A DNA stretch of 64,000 nucleotides from Uranotaenia lowii (lineage: Eukaryota > Arthropoda > Insecta > Diptera > Culicidae). Below the pieces are notes generated by a model. The model saw only the letters and a list, made by a program, of their open reading frames with translations, had not been told where the DNA came from and did not search any database. Below, piece after piece: positions 46,546 to 59,260 of this stretch (within the stretch, counting starts at the first letter, position 1; each line of letters starts with the position of its first letter). A program made the translations under genes and the position numbers. The stretch lies in contig NC_073692.1 in NCBI RefSeq assembly GCF_029784155.1, positions 157,881,582-157,945,581 on the forward strand. The letters run 5' to 3'.

Positions 46546-49500
46546 CAGTTGTGAATGCGTGTATCTCAAAAACCTTTCGTTTGATCTAAATACTTTCTAC
46601 GAAGAAAATGAAGGCAATCTTATGATAATTCATGAAAAAATTTGAAAATTTTTTTTTATCGTTTTTGTAAGAATAAATCCTACTTTATTCTTGGTACCTC
46701 CCTTCGGCCAGCGCACACTTTTTTCAGTCATGATAATGATCAGTTTTTTCAAACTAATTCTTTGTCTAATCTGTATTTTAGGTGGCTACATCCCCCACCT
46801 TCAATTTCTGATCATTTTCGGACCAATACTTCTATTTTAAAAGAAACTGAGGCCACTTTAGTGCATACAGCTGTTTCGAAATTAACAAGTTTGATTATTT
46901 TTGAACGTTTTTAAAAGAATTTCTGGTGGCAAAATCTGGCAATAACCAAGTAAAACCATGAGGAGATTTAACTTGAAGTATAATCGGTTAGTATAGATCG
47001 TAGTTTGCGAAGGGTACATAAAAGATTGCTCTTTTTAGGCTTTTGAAAAGAGTGAAAACCATAGTTTTCGTTGTTGTTCTTTTTTTTTCCACAGGAGCAG
47101 AATTTTGGCATATCATTATATTTTATACAAAATAACCATCAAATACATACTTTAATATACTCGGGACCTTGCCACGAGCAGGCGTGGTATAGGATTTAAA
47201 CGCTGGAATTTGTTTAAAATAGGGTATTTCATAAGTTTTGTCGTTCATCAGAATCAGATATACAGCTTACGAGCTGTGAATCTAGCAGAAATTTTTTTTT
47301 GAGGTAAGGTTTGAATGACTCATTAAGAGGCAACACTTTCAGCTTATCGAAGAAAAATTTTTTTAGGAAATTTCAGCGATCTACCCTTAGTTTTTCGCTT
47401 ATTGAAAATTAAAAATGCTAGGAGGGAGGAACAGGCAACCCTGCCGTAGTGAATTGTAATACTCAAGGCTCAGAAGAAAACTAGTATTTTTTAATAGTAG
47501 CGGTTGTTTAAAAGTGAAATGATGTTGTATCCTGGTTAATTAAGTGTTCTTCGTTCGTGATGAGTGAAAGTTGCTGAAGATATGCTTGTGTTTTGTTGAA
47601 ATCATTAGGATTTAGTGATCAAGCGATTTTTTTTCTCTTAGTTCCATTTTCCATTTCGTTCCTTAGTCTGTCCTTCATCAAAAGTGTTGCCATTTTAAGT
47701 GTTGACCAACGCGTAACGTCTATTCTGCGAGTTATCGGAAGGGGGAAGAAACAAATAAATATTTACAAGCACCCCTCGTTCGTTGGCGTAACGCCATATG
47801 GAAACGAATGAAAAACGTAACGCACATGACGTACACAAACGACAAAAATGACGTCTGTGTAGGAATTAGATGAAAGTCGATTCATTGCAAGGATTATGAG
47901 GAGGATCAGAAAAAGCTACTGGCCAACGAATTGTCCACAAAATGTTCGAAATATGCATCAATAGGAACCAAAGATAAGTATACCTCCAAAATTGATTAGG
48001 TACCCATTCGTTACTCTTTCGAATGGTACTCAAGCATTTTCAAATTCTTATTGAAGGAATATTTAAATATTTCTATATGGTTAGAGATTATTCTGTAAGT
48101 ATTGTTTAATGCAAAAAATGGTTCTGCTAGGTACATCCGAATTATTAGCAAGTTTTTTTTTTCTTTTTAACCAAACACCAAATATTCTTCAATTCAAGAT
48201 GCTGATAAAAATTGAAATTAGAAAAAATGGGGAAAATTATTTCTGCTTACGGCTTCCCAAATAGTGTTTATTTTTGTGATACAAGATTCTTCTGTTCCAA
48301 TGTTTCAGGAAAACGTTTTTTTACTGGGAGGGGTTGGAACATCTTGTTGTTTATTGTGGATTAAAAATTATTATTGTGGAACAAACATTTTTACTTGAGG
48401 GTTTCATTCAAGAAGCGTTATAAATCAATAACCTTAGCAAGGGATTGCGTAACAACGGAAGACATTAGTTCTGAGGATTTAGTTGTTTGAAATTAAACTC
48501 AACGAATTTAAGAATTTCAATGAATTTTTGATGTGATAAATTTGTGGAGATTTTTTGTCATTTTGAAAGCTTCTGATATTAATTCTGAAATAATATTTCA
48601 ATTTTTACTACTATAATACCTAATAATGATGAAACAAAATCAATTTGTGTTTAAAATTGTAAACCATATGAAACAAAACTAGAAGCCCTTGGAAATGGTT
48701 TAAGTCACAACAGAATCATTGAATCGTATGTAACATATTCTGGCATATTGTTTAAACTATCAGCATAAAATAGTTCACGCTTGGTGGTGTTTCTGTTTCT
48801 AATCAAACTTCCGTATCAAAGTTTGTAAGTGCAATCATGATTAAATCACCATAATATTTGTTTTCAGATGTTAATCCTCGTTTATCAAAGCTCTTTTTTA
48901 TCGTAATTATTATTAATAAAGGTGTAAAACTAAAATTTAAAACATTTAATTGACACGGAATTTACTTCACTTTACTCACACTTTACTTTAAATGATTTAT
49001 TCTTCAAATAAACTTAACGTATTCTCTCGTTAATTGAACAGTTAGATTTTAAATATCATTTTACTCTACAGTTATGAATAAAAATTTAACTCCATAGTTG
49101 AATCATTCAGTGTTTCAGAAATCGTTCGCTCAAATTTATAATTTTCAGCTAGTTTCTATTCTCGTATTCAACAGATTCTAAAGCATCATCTCTAATTAAT
49201 GTGTTTAAAATAGCGTATCGTAGCTCGTAATCTCTAACAGTAGCGTCTAATGTATAATATGCAAATCAAATTGAGGCAAAGTTAAGATATACATTAAAGA
49301 ATTTTCACAACGACTTTGTTAAAAGCATTTTTTTTTTCTTTTTTTCTTTTAATAACTCATTTATTGATACAATTAAACTGTTTTGTATAATGTTATTTTT
49401 GTTTGTGAAACAAAATATTTAAATATGAATTGAAATATTGTTCTGCCATTTCAATTATAAATAGTCCACTTGAAATATGGTTATATTCAGATTATTTTAA

Positions 49501-49930
49501 AGTCTTTTTGATAATTCATTGGTGTGGTAGGGATTCTAAGAAGGGAAATAAGCTAGCTTATTATGAGTTTGAATCTTATCTAGTTGCTTATTAATTCAGA
49601 AAAAAATGTGTAAAACAGTCGAAGTACCAAGATTTGACCTTCTTCAAACGCCTCATTGAATATTATTATTATTATTAGGAGTTTCATTAGGAAACATGTA
49701 GGAGCATAGGAGGTGTAGGAATAAAACAAAGATCATACCATTTACCAAAATGGATCCCGATCAATACCTTTCTCTTACTAACAAAACTCCTTCCTGTGAT
49801 ACTTGAATATAGATTCGCAGACGTACAGACGGTTTCTATAGTTGGTGAAACTTGCGTATCTGTGTTTTTTGAGTCTTTTAAAATATTTTTTGGAATGCTC
49901 ATAAATAGGGGATTGCAAGCCAAACCTTAA
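46546..49930. other. Gene-free AT-rich stretch
   Basis: No gene. A piece near 47570-47860 is less AT-rich. A TTA-type microsatellite lies at about 49661-49677. Nothing else is supported. Confidence 0.35.
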
Positions 49931-50165
49931 GAGTATCTCACTAACATTCCTTCCTTTTTCCTTCATTGACTACTAGGACGTGGCCGGCGCCGTTATTGAT
50001 CATGTTCAAAGAGAGAGCATGAGTTTTGTGCACTGAGAATGAGCTGTTAGTCCCAAGCACCATTCTGTTGGCCTTTGCACAAAATTGATGGCCTCGGTCA
50101 ATCACGGAGTAGCAACCATTGGCGATGTGGAACCTGTTCTGCTTAGCCACGCTAGCGATCATGGA
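49931..50165. other. GC-richer fragment of unknown origin
   Basis: A balanced-composition block in AT-rich DNA, open on both strands for about 60-73 codons. It may be a remnant of an old coding repeat (minus-strand reading NGCYSVIDRGHQFCAKANRM). I do not recognise the family. Confidence 0.3.
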
Positions 50166-51179
50166 ATTCGAAATGCGTGTGCTGAGAGTGTTTTGATGGA
50201 AAATAACAACGAAATAATCTTATATTTGAAACTAGCTGATTCGGTTAACTTAGTCTTACCTTTAAAATAATAAAATGTAACTTCATCTACACGTCCTTAA
50301 CTTTTTAGTGCTCGTGAATTTGTTTTTTTAATGAAAATCGTATCAAAATTGTTCGACATGTTTTCTATTCAAAGTTGATTTTGTATGGGAGCCCCCCTTT
50401 CAAAAAAAGTGAGATTCTCAAAACTATTATACAAACCATCTCTTACCCGAAAAACCTTCGAATACCAAATTTTACTTCATTCTGACGATCCGTTTATACG
50501 TGATGGTGTTACAAAGAAAGCCTCCATTTTTATATATAAGATGTTTAATTAAATTGCATTTCGAGTTCAATGATTTAAGGCGGATATGAGTAGTCAAACA
50601 AGCTAAGCTAAGCTAAGCTAAGCTATTGAAAATTAAAAATGCTAGTATAAGACTTGACTTCTCTGATGACCCTTAGCCGATGTTGCCGATTATATGCTTC
50701 ACTCCAATGGCTGATTTGAACTTTGTGGACATTTTTGACAGTATGTCCATACTTTTCCACCACTCACACACAGTAGTTCTTTGAATAATCAACGGTTTTG
50801 CCGGCTTTCAATTTGATAATGATTGATTTTGAATGAAACTGCGCAAAATTATTTTTTCCTTTTTCTCTTGCATCGTAAATATCTCAAAAATGCGAAAATT
50901 TTAAATTTTGAAAAAAATAGGTCGGATAGTACTTTTTACAGGCAACAAAATGCTGTCCAAATTTTGAATGTCCGATTACTAGTAAACGAGCTATTAGCAA
51001 AAGAAAGTGTCCCATTTCTAAAAGAACTAAGCTTTAGTACAGAAATACCCTCTAATGCTAAATTTGGTACCATTTGCTTGATCGGTTCTCAAATTATACA
51101 AACATTTGTTTATTGTTTGGGAGTTAAATTTAATTATTAGCAAATGTGAGAAATTGCAAATTGATAACAGGTGAAATAA
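50166..51179. other. Gene-free stretch with single repeat units
   Basis: Contains single units related to the CCAAATTTGGTTCC array at about 50380-50510 and 51045-51110. No gene. Confidence 0.4.
50601..50625 (+). repeat. (AGCTA)5 microsatellite
   Basis: Five perfect pentanucleotide units. Confidence 0.95.
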
Positions 51180-51802
51180 ACAGCTTCGTTTGAAAATTCC
51201 TGAAAAATATATATTTCATATTTAGAAAATCTAAACATGCGAAAATGTGCCAAATAACGTCAACTTTCCAATATTCCTTTCAAAATTTATCTTGCGTAAC
51301 TTAAAAATTTTGACGACTCATTGATTGAAAAGTACGGGTTTTACACCACTTTTTTGATTTTTTTGTTGTCATGATCTCATGATCATAAAATTTCAAAACA
51401 GTATATCTATACTTATGCAACGTATAGTTTCTTACTTCAGCTTTCCTGGAAACTAAGTGAAAAATTTGTTGAGCATAATGTAGCTGATTTACAATCTTTT
51501 TTCCAAAGCATGTTTTTCGGATTTTTTTTTCTTACACTTTGAGTAACTGAAAACTGAAGAGTTGTAGCTGACTATTGTCTGAAAAACATATTTGAGTTAA
51601 ATGTAACTCAAATATGTTTTCAGACAGCTTTCTGCTACAACTCTTCAGTTCCTCGTAATAGCGAGGTTTTCAAAACTATAAATTTTGTAAAAAATTATAT
51701 CAGTTAAGGAACAAGATAGATAAAACGGTTTTAATCGGGAGTGTCAAATTGACACTCCAGGAACTCTAACGGGTAAAAATTTCTGGGACGGATGAGGTTT
51801 AA
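51180..51802 (-). mobile_element. TTAA-family repeat copy
   Basis: Ends (in reverse complement) with TTAAACCTCATCCGTCCCAG, AAATTTTTACCCGTTAGAGT, TCCTGGAGTGTCAATTTGAC, the same order as at 29961 and 59017. The rest matches the 30.3-31.7 kb tandem copies, so the ~700-bp unit there belongs to the same family. The other end is not defined. Confidence 0.65.
51554..51648. repeat. Near-perfect hairpin, about 46-bp arms
   Basis: CTGAAGAGTTGTAGCTGAC at 51554 pairs with the complement ending at 51648, through ATATTTGAGTTA / TAACTCAAATAT at the apex, leaving a loop of only a few bases. One asymmetric difference of a few bases lies in the middle (ACTATTG against AGCTTTC). It is absent from the related copies near 30.6 and 31.25 kb, which have a single strand only. 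Confidence 0.9.
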
Positions 51803-53606
51803 TGAAGATCTAGAAACACAACATGAATCATACCCTAGCATTTAACCATGGATTGAAGGGTTTTCACTTCTCGGTGATTTCTTGATTGATGAAAACACTG
51901 ATAATTTTTTGCTCACTTTAAAGTTTTTCTTATTGATTTTCAATCAATTTCTATTAGTACACTTGTTCTCGGAAATGTCCAACTATATCTCGAGATTTTG
52001 TTTGACTCCTCTCCAGCAGCCACGCCATAACAGTTGCAAATACATTCAATTGGCACGGTTCCATCTCCCGAATGTGCACTTCATTTTTTTCTCGTGCCAA
52101 AAATGTGATCAGAATTCCAAATGATTGTATGTATTTTGTTCGATTTTGCTTCCTCGAGCAGCACAGAGAATCGGAATCAGGAGGAAGGAAAAAAGGGTAG
52201 TATAAAGCTTTCATTCTTTCATATTTTTGTCCAGTTGCCATCCCCTTTTCAACCCGTCATCGGCTTCTCGAAAACCTAGAAATGAACTCAAATTAACCTC
52301 TCCGTCTGCGCCCCAGAAGAGGAAGAACTTTGCCTCTGGATGGTTGCCGCAACTATTTCTGGATCGAAACGATAAAACTTGGTTTATCCGGAGCCGGGAA
52401 AATGTTTAAATAGAAAGAAAACATTTCGTTATAGAAAAAAAAATCGAAACAGTGACCAAGTGCACGGTAGGCTTTAGAATGATTTTTTAATATTAAAAAT
52501 CTTAAAATCAAAAGTAATAACCACAAAAATGCAGTATACAAACCTAAACGTACAACATGTTAAAAAAAAGTTGAGAAATACTATTTTTTATTTTTTTCTC
52601 GCCAAACAACTGTGTCGTCGGACTTTCAAAACAGCCGACAAAATCCATGACGTCATTTCCTTGCCACTGGGTGGAGGAAACCTTAAGCTCCGGGTATTAT
52701 AATTTCCCAGTCGATAAATTTATGCGTCCAGTGACCCTTCTTCTTGGCTCATTCGTTGCCAATGCCAAAAGGAACCGAGAGATGGAAAAGAAAACGGGAA
52801 GTGTCAGTTTGAATTTTCCACAGGATTGCATTCTAAGCGATTGGTTTTGTGGTGAGAACTACCATGAGTAGATTTCGTTTTCAAGTGTTGAGTTATTTTA
52901 AAAATTGTTAAAAATTAATGTTGTAGAGAATTGATTTTTTTTTTATTTCGAGTTCTCCACATTGGCTTGAACATTAAAGTTGACACAACTGGAAATCCTG
53001 ATGAAAATTTAACATTAGTCAAACAATTGGATAACCGGGACAGTTCAATTTGAACTGGAAGTCTCAATTCCCAAACGTTGTGAAATCCCAATTCCAGGAA
53101 CCACAGTCTAGCCAGTTCATTCCGCATGTTCATAAAATTCTGGATTAGCTCCTCATTCAAGCCTGTATACCGATATCCCACCCCGTGTTCAATTATGATA
53201 TGAACAAGGTGCCGATGTTAATTATATCGTTTAGTGTTTGTGTGTGAGTGTCTGAGTGTTTTGTTTGTTTGTTTGTTTACACCCGGTCGTGTTTTGTTGT
53301 TATCATTCATCACTCTACCGGATTCTGGTCTCTTCTCTGGTCTGCTCATGGCATGGGTTGGGCATTAGCTTGGAGCTTTTGCTGAAGTGAATCGTGACTT
53401 TTCCATTTGGCGCTGCATGTGTTCGATAATTGTGTGTGTAACGATTAGCAGTAGCTCGGAAGTTTATTAACATTTGCTTGGCAGTGAAAAAAATATGCGG
53501 GGGGAAGATGATTCTCAGAAATTTTGGTATTTCGGAGGATCTTTTTTAAGTCCATCGCTCCAAAAAGTTTAAGAAGAATCCATCGTTCAAAGGAAATCTT
53601 AGGGTA
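51803..53606. other. Single-copy islands
   Basis: 52150-52410, 52640-52870 and 53190-53480 are GC-richer and non-repetitive, with a GTTT microsatellite near 53262. No protein domain is recognised. Candidate regulatory or intronic conserved DNA. Confidence 0.35.
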
Positions 53607-53610
53607 TTAA

Positions 53611-53827
53611 CACGTTCGTCGCCATGCTCATTTTGGTAGTTTTACTAGCCAGGCCCTAAGAAATTTTCAGAGAGAGCAAGCAAAGAGGGAGAACTCCCAT
53701 ATTTGAAACGTGTGGCGAAGCTGAGCGGTAAACTCGAGTAAGAGAGCGGCACACGCTTTTTGATGTGACGGGGCCTCCCAGGAAATACACCCGTCACCCG
53801 AATATGGGTGCCGTGGCGACGAACGTG
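53611..53827. mobile_element. piggyBac-like MITE, TTAA duplication
   Basis: 217 bp. Ends CACGTTCGTCGCCATG and its complement (right end ..CCGTGGCGACGAACGTG) are flanked on both sides by TTAA (53607-53610 and 53828-53831), the signature of piggyBac-type insertion. The interior is GC-richer than its surroundings. No transposase. Confidence 0.92.
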
Positions 53828-54106
53828 TTAACACAGTGACCGCGGAGCGAAATGTTTTAAATGACTGAAAATTGTATGAAACTCCCACAATATATGTATG
53901 TAGGTATCGTTGAAGTCGAATTTCGCTGTCTGTTATGGTATTGAAAATCGCATGAAAAAAAATCTAAGCAAAATATGACAAAAATATAACAAAACTATGA
54001 AAAAAAAACAGCAAAAATATGACATAATTATGCCAAAGCATGACAAAAATATGACAAACTCGACAAAAAAGCTTTGCAACATGATGAAAAACATGAAAAA
54101 TGTGAT

Positions 54107-55140
54107 AAAATTGTTAAAATTGTCAAAATTGTCAAAATTGTAAAAAATTATCATTATTGTCAAAATTGTCATAACTGTCAAAATTGTCAAAATTGTCAGA
54201 ATTGTCAAAATTGTCTTAATTGTCAAAATTGTCAAAATTGTAAAAATTGTCAAAACTGTCAAAATTGTAAAAATTGTCAAAATTGTCGAAATTGTAAAAA
54301 TTGTCAAAATTGTCGAAATTGTCAAAATTGTCAAAATTGTCAAAATTGTCAAAATTGTCAAAATTGTCAAAATTGTCAAAATTGTCAAAATTGTCAAAAT
54401 TGTCAAAATTGTCAAAATTGTCAAAATTGTCAAAATTGTCAAAATTGTCAAAATTGTCAAAATTGTCAAAATTTTCAAAATTGTCAAAATTGTCAAAATT
54501 GTCAAAATTGTCAAAATTGTCAAAATTGTCAAAATTGTCAAAATTGTCAAAATTGTCAAAATTGTCAAAATTGTCAAAATTGTCAAAATTGTCAAAATTG
54601 TCAAAATTGTCAAAATTGTCAAAATTGTCAAAATTGTCAAAATTGTCAAAATTGTCAAAATTGTCAAAATTGTCAAAATTGTCAAAATTGTCAAAATTGT
54701 CAAAATTGTCAAAATTGTCAAAATTGTCAAAATTGTCAAAATTGTCAAAATTGTCAAAATTGTCAAAATTGTCAAAATTGTCAAAATTGTCAAAATTGTC
54801 AAAATTGTCAAAATTGTCAAAATTGTCAAAATTGTCAAAATTGTCAAAATTGTCAAAATTGTCAAAATTGTCAAAATTGTCAAAATTGTCAAAATTGTCA
54901 AAATTGTCAAAATTGTCAAAATTGTCAAAATTGTCAAAATTGTCAAAATTGTCAAAATTGTCAAAATTGTCAAAATTGTCAAAATAGTCAAAATTGTCAA
55001 AATTGTCAAAATTGTCAAAATTGTCAAAATTGTCAAAATTGTCAAAATTGTCAAAATTGTCAAAATTGTCAAAATTGTCAAAATTGTCAAAATTGTCAAA
55101 ATTGTCAAAATTGTCAAAATTGTCCAAATTGTCCAAATTG
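54107..55140 (+). repeat. 9-bp minisatellite (TGTCAAAAT)n, left part
   Basis: About 115 units. The middle is nearly invariant; I see single-unit changes near 54474 and 54984. The first 200 bp carries more variants, and 53950-54060 carries longer-period AAAATATGACA relatives. Nine is a multiple of three, so long frames such as (NCQ)n, (KLS)n, (DNF)n and (TIL)n stay open on both strands; none is a credible protein. Confidence 0.97.
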
Positions 55141-56289
55141 TGTTACCGTTGCGATATTTAACTCGGTAAAGCTTTCATAAAGTAAGTCGTTATTTGTTTA
55201 TTTGCTTTAATTAATTGTTTTCAATGTATGTTAATTATTCAATATATTATTTCATCAGAGCAAGGTAGGATTAGTTAAAATATAATACAGGACTCACAAG
55301 AACACAACATGTTAACACAGGGACACTGAAACAAATACACAAAATGCTGTACTAGAACGAGATAACTGAGAACGCACAAATTAAAAAAGCTAATTAGTCC
55401 AGTCGCCAAAAATCTGGTATAATGCAGAACTTTGGGAGGTAAGCTACCAGAAATACTAAAAAAATAGGGTTCTTTCCGCTTGATTCGCTGACACGTTAAG
55501 ACCGGAGATCACCATACCTCGATCGAACGTTACAAAAAAGTCATCAAAAAGTGATATACTTAGTCGTTAACAAGTGTATCGGTCATTATAAAAATCAACG
55601 GAAAAATATACAAGTGACGAAAACGATAGACGAATCAGGTAAAAGCGCGATACTGAACAACCTTTTTGAAAAACGGTAGTCCTCTAAGGAAACATGTGTT
55701 TTGCATTATCCACCAGGACCCAAAAGTTCATGGCATAAGTCTCATGCCATCGAAGACTAGTTCGCTTCGACCAAGTTCCAATCTGGTACCACGCGTCTGC
55801 TCTTCGGACCAGATTGGTTAGCCAAGATCCGCCCGGGTTGAAGGAGACCTCCCAATAGGAGTTCACTGGTTGGTAGGCTGAACGGAGCCCTTTCTCCGTT
55901 CCGGCCTGAGGAGTTGATGAGGGATTGGCATCGTGATCGCCAATTCTCGTCGACTGCCTAGCCACAACAAATCCACATCCCAGAGCGTTCCGAGGAGCAG
56001 CAGCAGCAGCAGCAAAGGCCGGCCCAACGATCACACACTACACACAACACACAGGTATCCAAATAAAAAACATTAAATCTAATTTTTACAGCGGTAGTGT
56101 GTTTAACTATATCCGACGGGTCCTTGATCAGCAATTTTGTGAAAGCCGACCTTGAGGAGCTCCGTTCCTGCTCAAGATCGAGCTAGCCAGAAAAGAAGGC
56201 CTTGTGTGCCCACCCTCCACTGAGTCTCCAGAGGAACGACCAGGGACTCGAGGGCTTAGATTTGGCCCCCTCTGGTCTAGACAGTAATA
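55141..56289 (+). mobile_element. Solo LTR inserted in the 9-bp minisatellite
   Basis: A 1149-bp insert between two parts of one array. It begins TGTTACCGTT and ends TAGACAGTAATA, close to the TGTTAC..GTAACA ends common in Ty3/gypsy LTRs. ATTG lies directly on both sides (55137-55140 and 56290-56293), consistent with a 4-bp duplication; because the array itself contains ATTG this is suggestive, not proof. A polyadenylation signal AATAAA lies at 56062-56067 followed by a short downstream region, as in an LTR. No gag-pol lies inside, so only the LTR remains. A CAG run near 55999-56014 gives a spurious minus-strand frame. Confidence 0.75.
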
Positions 56290-56712
56290 ATTGTCAAAAT
56301 TGTCAAAATTGTCAAAATTGTTAATATTGTTAAAATTGTCTAAATTGTCAAAATTGTCAAAATTGTCAAAATTGTCAAAATTGTCAAAATTGTCAAAATT
56401 GTCAAAATTGTCAAAATTGTCAAAATTGTCAAAATTGTCAAAATTGTCAAAATTGTCAAAATTGTCAAAATTGTCAAAATTGTCAAAATTGTCAAAATTG
56501 TCAAAATTGTCAAAATTGTCAAAATTGTCAAAATTGTCAAAATTGTCAAAATTGTCAAAATTGTCAAAATTGTCAAAATTGTCAAAATTGTCAAAATTGT
56601 CAAAATTGTCAAAATTGTCCATATTGTCCAAATTTACCAAATTTTCTAAATTGTCCAAATTGTCCAAATTGTCAAAAATGTCAAAATTGTCAAAGTTCTC
56701 AAAATTGTCGAA
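56290..56712 (+). repeat. 9-bp minisatellite, right part
   Basis: About 46 units of the same TGTCAAAAT repeat in the same orientation and phase style as the left part, with degenerate units at both edges. AAAATATGACA relatives continue to about 56910, mirroring those left of 54107. Confidence 0.97.
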
Positions 56713-57239
56713 ATAAGATCAAATATCAAATATCGGATAAAAAATAACAATTTAGTCCAAATTTGGAAATAAAATGACCGAAAACTGACAAAACTGTGAC
56801 AAAAATATTACAAATGTCATAAAAATATGACATAGTTATAACAAAATATGACAAAAATAAGACATCACTATGGCAAACAAAAACAAAATTATGACAGAAA
56901 ATTGACAAAGCTTTGTTATAGTTTTTTTTTCAGATTTTTGTCGTTTCATTGTTAATGTTTGTTAAATTTTTCATTTGCCGTTTTTTTTTGTTTCGACTTT
57001 ACAGCCGTTCCTAGCAAAATTATCCCATGTGAAAAACCGTGCAAATGAGAAAAACTGCAAATTTACCGACAGCTTTTTTGTAGTAAACAGTTCAAGTTAA
57101 TCATTTTACAGTGTTTTCTGCAAAAAAAAAATTTACATTTCCTACAATAAACAGAAAGTTAGAGCCAAAAATGCTTCATGTGACACTTTTGCGTAGAATT
57201 AGAACGAAAAACTGTCACATTTGAAAAGTTGCCAGGCAA

Positions 57240-57640
57240 TACCTCGCAAGGCTCCAGCAGTGATGTCAATTGAATTTATTGTTAATCAATGCGAAAAGAC
57301 ATATCCCTGTTAAACAGCTTATAACTTTTTTGCCTAATAATATAGGAAGTTTGAGAGTTGGACAAAGTTTTTCAGCGGAAAATTTCCTTAAAATAATTTC
57401 TAAATTAACACTAAAAACATCAGCTGGCTTGGTTCCACAGAAGAATAAAAAGTAATGTGGATTTTTTAGTACAAAATATTCAATTTTACTATACAAACCT
57501 AAAAGTTCAAATTTACTCATGTAAACGTTACTTAAAAATTCTGCAAAAAATCATGGATGAGTTTTGGATCAAAACGAAGCTTTAAAGACCCCAGGGTTTG
57601 AGGAATTCAAAAATGACCCCTATCGACTCAATGTATAGTA
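57240..57640 (+). repeat. Dispersed repeat, relative of the 1.4-kb foldback
   Basis: Shares AGTGATGTCAATTGAAT, TTTTTCAGCGGAAAATTTCC, TTGGTTCCACAGAAGAA, GTACAAAATATTCAATTTT and AATCATGGATGAGTTTTG with 1700-2005 and 14720-15160. Single-arm copy. Confidence 0.75.
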
Positions 57641-59016
57641 TGTAGTTATCTTTTTGTGGAACTCTGTGGGCTGGTGGTTTTTCCTGTTGTAAAATTCTAG
57701 CCATCATATTTTATAAAGATGTTAGCTTATCGTTGAGTAATTGGATCTCTTCAAATAAGCATGAAGTTTCAATGAAATGCTACTCGTGATTCTTAATTCT
57801 TAATTATTAAAGTGATTTAATTTTAAAAAATGAATGCATTCATAGTTCATAATTTAAAAAAAATTATCATATCTGGTCTTCCCCAGTCTTAATAGTTCAT
57901 CTAAAATTCTAAATATAGATGGTTAATTTTGTTTCTTCTAATTTGAAATCACAAGGCGTCTTACATTTGAAATGCAAAACAAACAAAACCGTTAATTTGG
58001 CGTAAGCGCTTCAGGATGAGTTTTCCTGCCGTCGGTGTAAATCAAATTCCACCAGCCTTTGAAATCAGAACTCAACCGGGTTGAAAATCAAATCCACAAC
58101 ATAGAAAGAAACAGACTCTCGCTCGACATCAGACAGACACAAACTCTTGTAGGTCGGGCCTTCGGCTTTTTGGAACGGAGGACTAAAGACCGGCAAACAG
58201 AAGAACAAACAGCGAAAAAATAACTCTCATAAATTCAACACAGCAGCAAAGTCAAAATTAACAGCACCTTCTGGCTTCTGGCGTGTTGTCGGTCGCTTTC
58301 TTCTCGTCCCGTCCCGTCATTTGGAAAGATCAAATTTGCAATCGTTTCGGTTGAGAGAAATTCTAAACAAACAAATCAACAACTCCTTTCATTCATCAGA
58401 GCCGGGGAAAATTTTTCTCTCGATTTAAAGTGGACTTTTTGCATTTTCGTTTCAATTAATTAAAAACAAAAAAATTAGATTTATTTGTTGAAATCTTTCT
58501 TGTAAGATAAAATTTTAAAATTTTCTAGGGCATCCTTACCTAGGGAAAGTAGGCTAGTATATGATATCAGTTGTGAACAATTTTGGAATTTTATATTAAA
58601 CTTAGGTTTCCCGCAATCTTGGACTTTTCCCCGCGACCGATTAGAAAACGTCTCACACTATAGGAACTGTTTACGTTGATTGAAAAATTTCACTTTGCGT
58701 TTGTTTGCGGGAAGGAAATGATGAAGTGGCGTGAAAAACGACAATGGCTGCATAAACATTTCGCCAATTGGGGGTACGCTCACTCGAGTGATGTAAACAA
58801 ATCTTTACGGAACGATAAATTTGTTTCCAACCGTTTTGTATATTTTAAGACCCGTAGGATGCATCATGCCGAGATGTTTGGATCAGAAGAAAAATTAGAA
58901 ACACATAAATTTCGAGAGAAAATTCGAGAGGAGTGGTATTAAAAATTGACAAATGATTATTTATAAATCAGTGAAAGAAAAGGAACCTTTCGAGAGGAAA
59001 TCATACAGATTTTCAT
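57641..59016. other. AT-rich stretch with a single-copy island
   Basis: 57990-58420 is GC-richer and non-repetitive, and may be conserved non-coding DNA. An 88-codon frame at 58676-58942 has no recognisable domain. Confidence 0.35.
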
Positions 59017-59260
59017 TTAACCCTCATGCGTCCCAGAAATTTTTACCCGTTACAGTCCCTGGAGTGTCAATTTGACCCTCCATACTTTAATCAATATTTC
59101 TCTCGTGTTTCCCAACCGATTTTTACAAAATTTATAGTTTCGGAAAAAGACTTTAGATTAGCAACGGAATGCTCAAAAAAATTTCACTTAATGTCCAAGG
59201 AAGCTGAAGTCAGAAACAATACATTGATCAAAAGGATGTATTCTTCGAAATTTTCTAGAT
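59017..59260 (+). mobile_element. TTAA-family repeat end
   Basis: TTAACCCTCATGCGTCCCAG (59017) is followed by AAATTTTTACCCGTTACAGT and CCCTGGAGTGTCAATTTGAC, the same end as at 29961 and (inverted) 51802. About 240 bp of related sequence follows before similarity fades. Confidence 0.6.

Noticed and set aside
54074..55180. Long repetitive frames (NCQ, KLS, DNF, TIL repeats) on both strands
   Set aside because: They exist only because the repeat unit is 9 bp; all frames stay open at once and the flanks are degenerate.
55684..56034. 116-codon minus-strand frame with an alanine run
   Set aside because: Lies inside the solo LTR; the alanine run comes from a CAG microsatellite.
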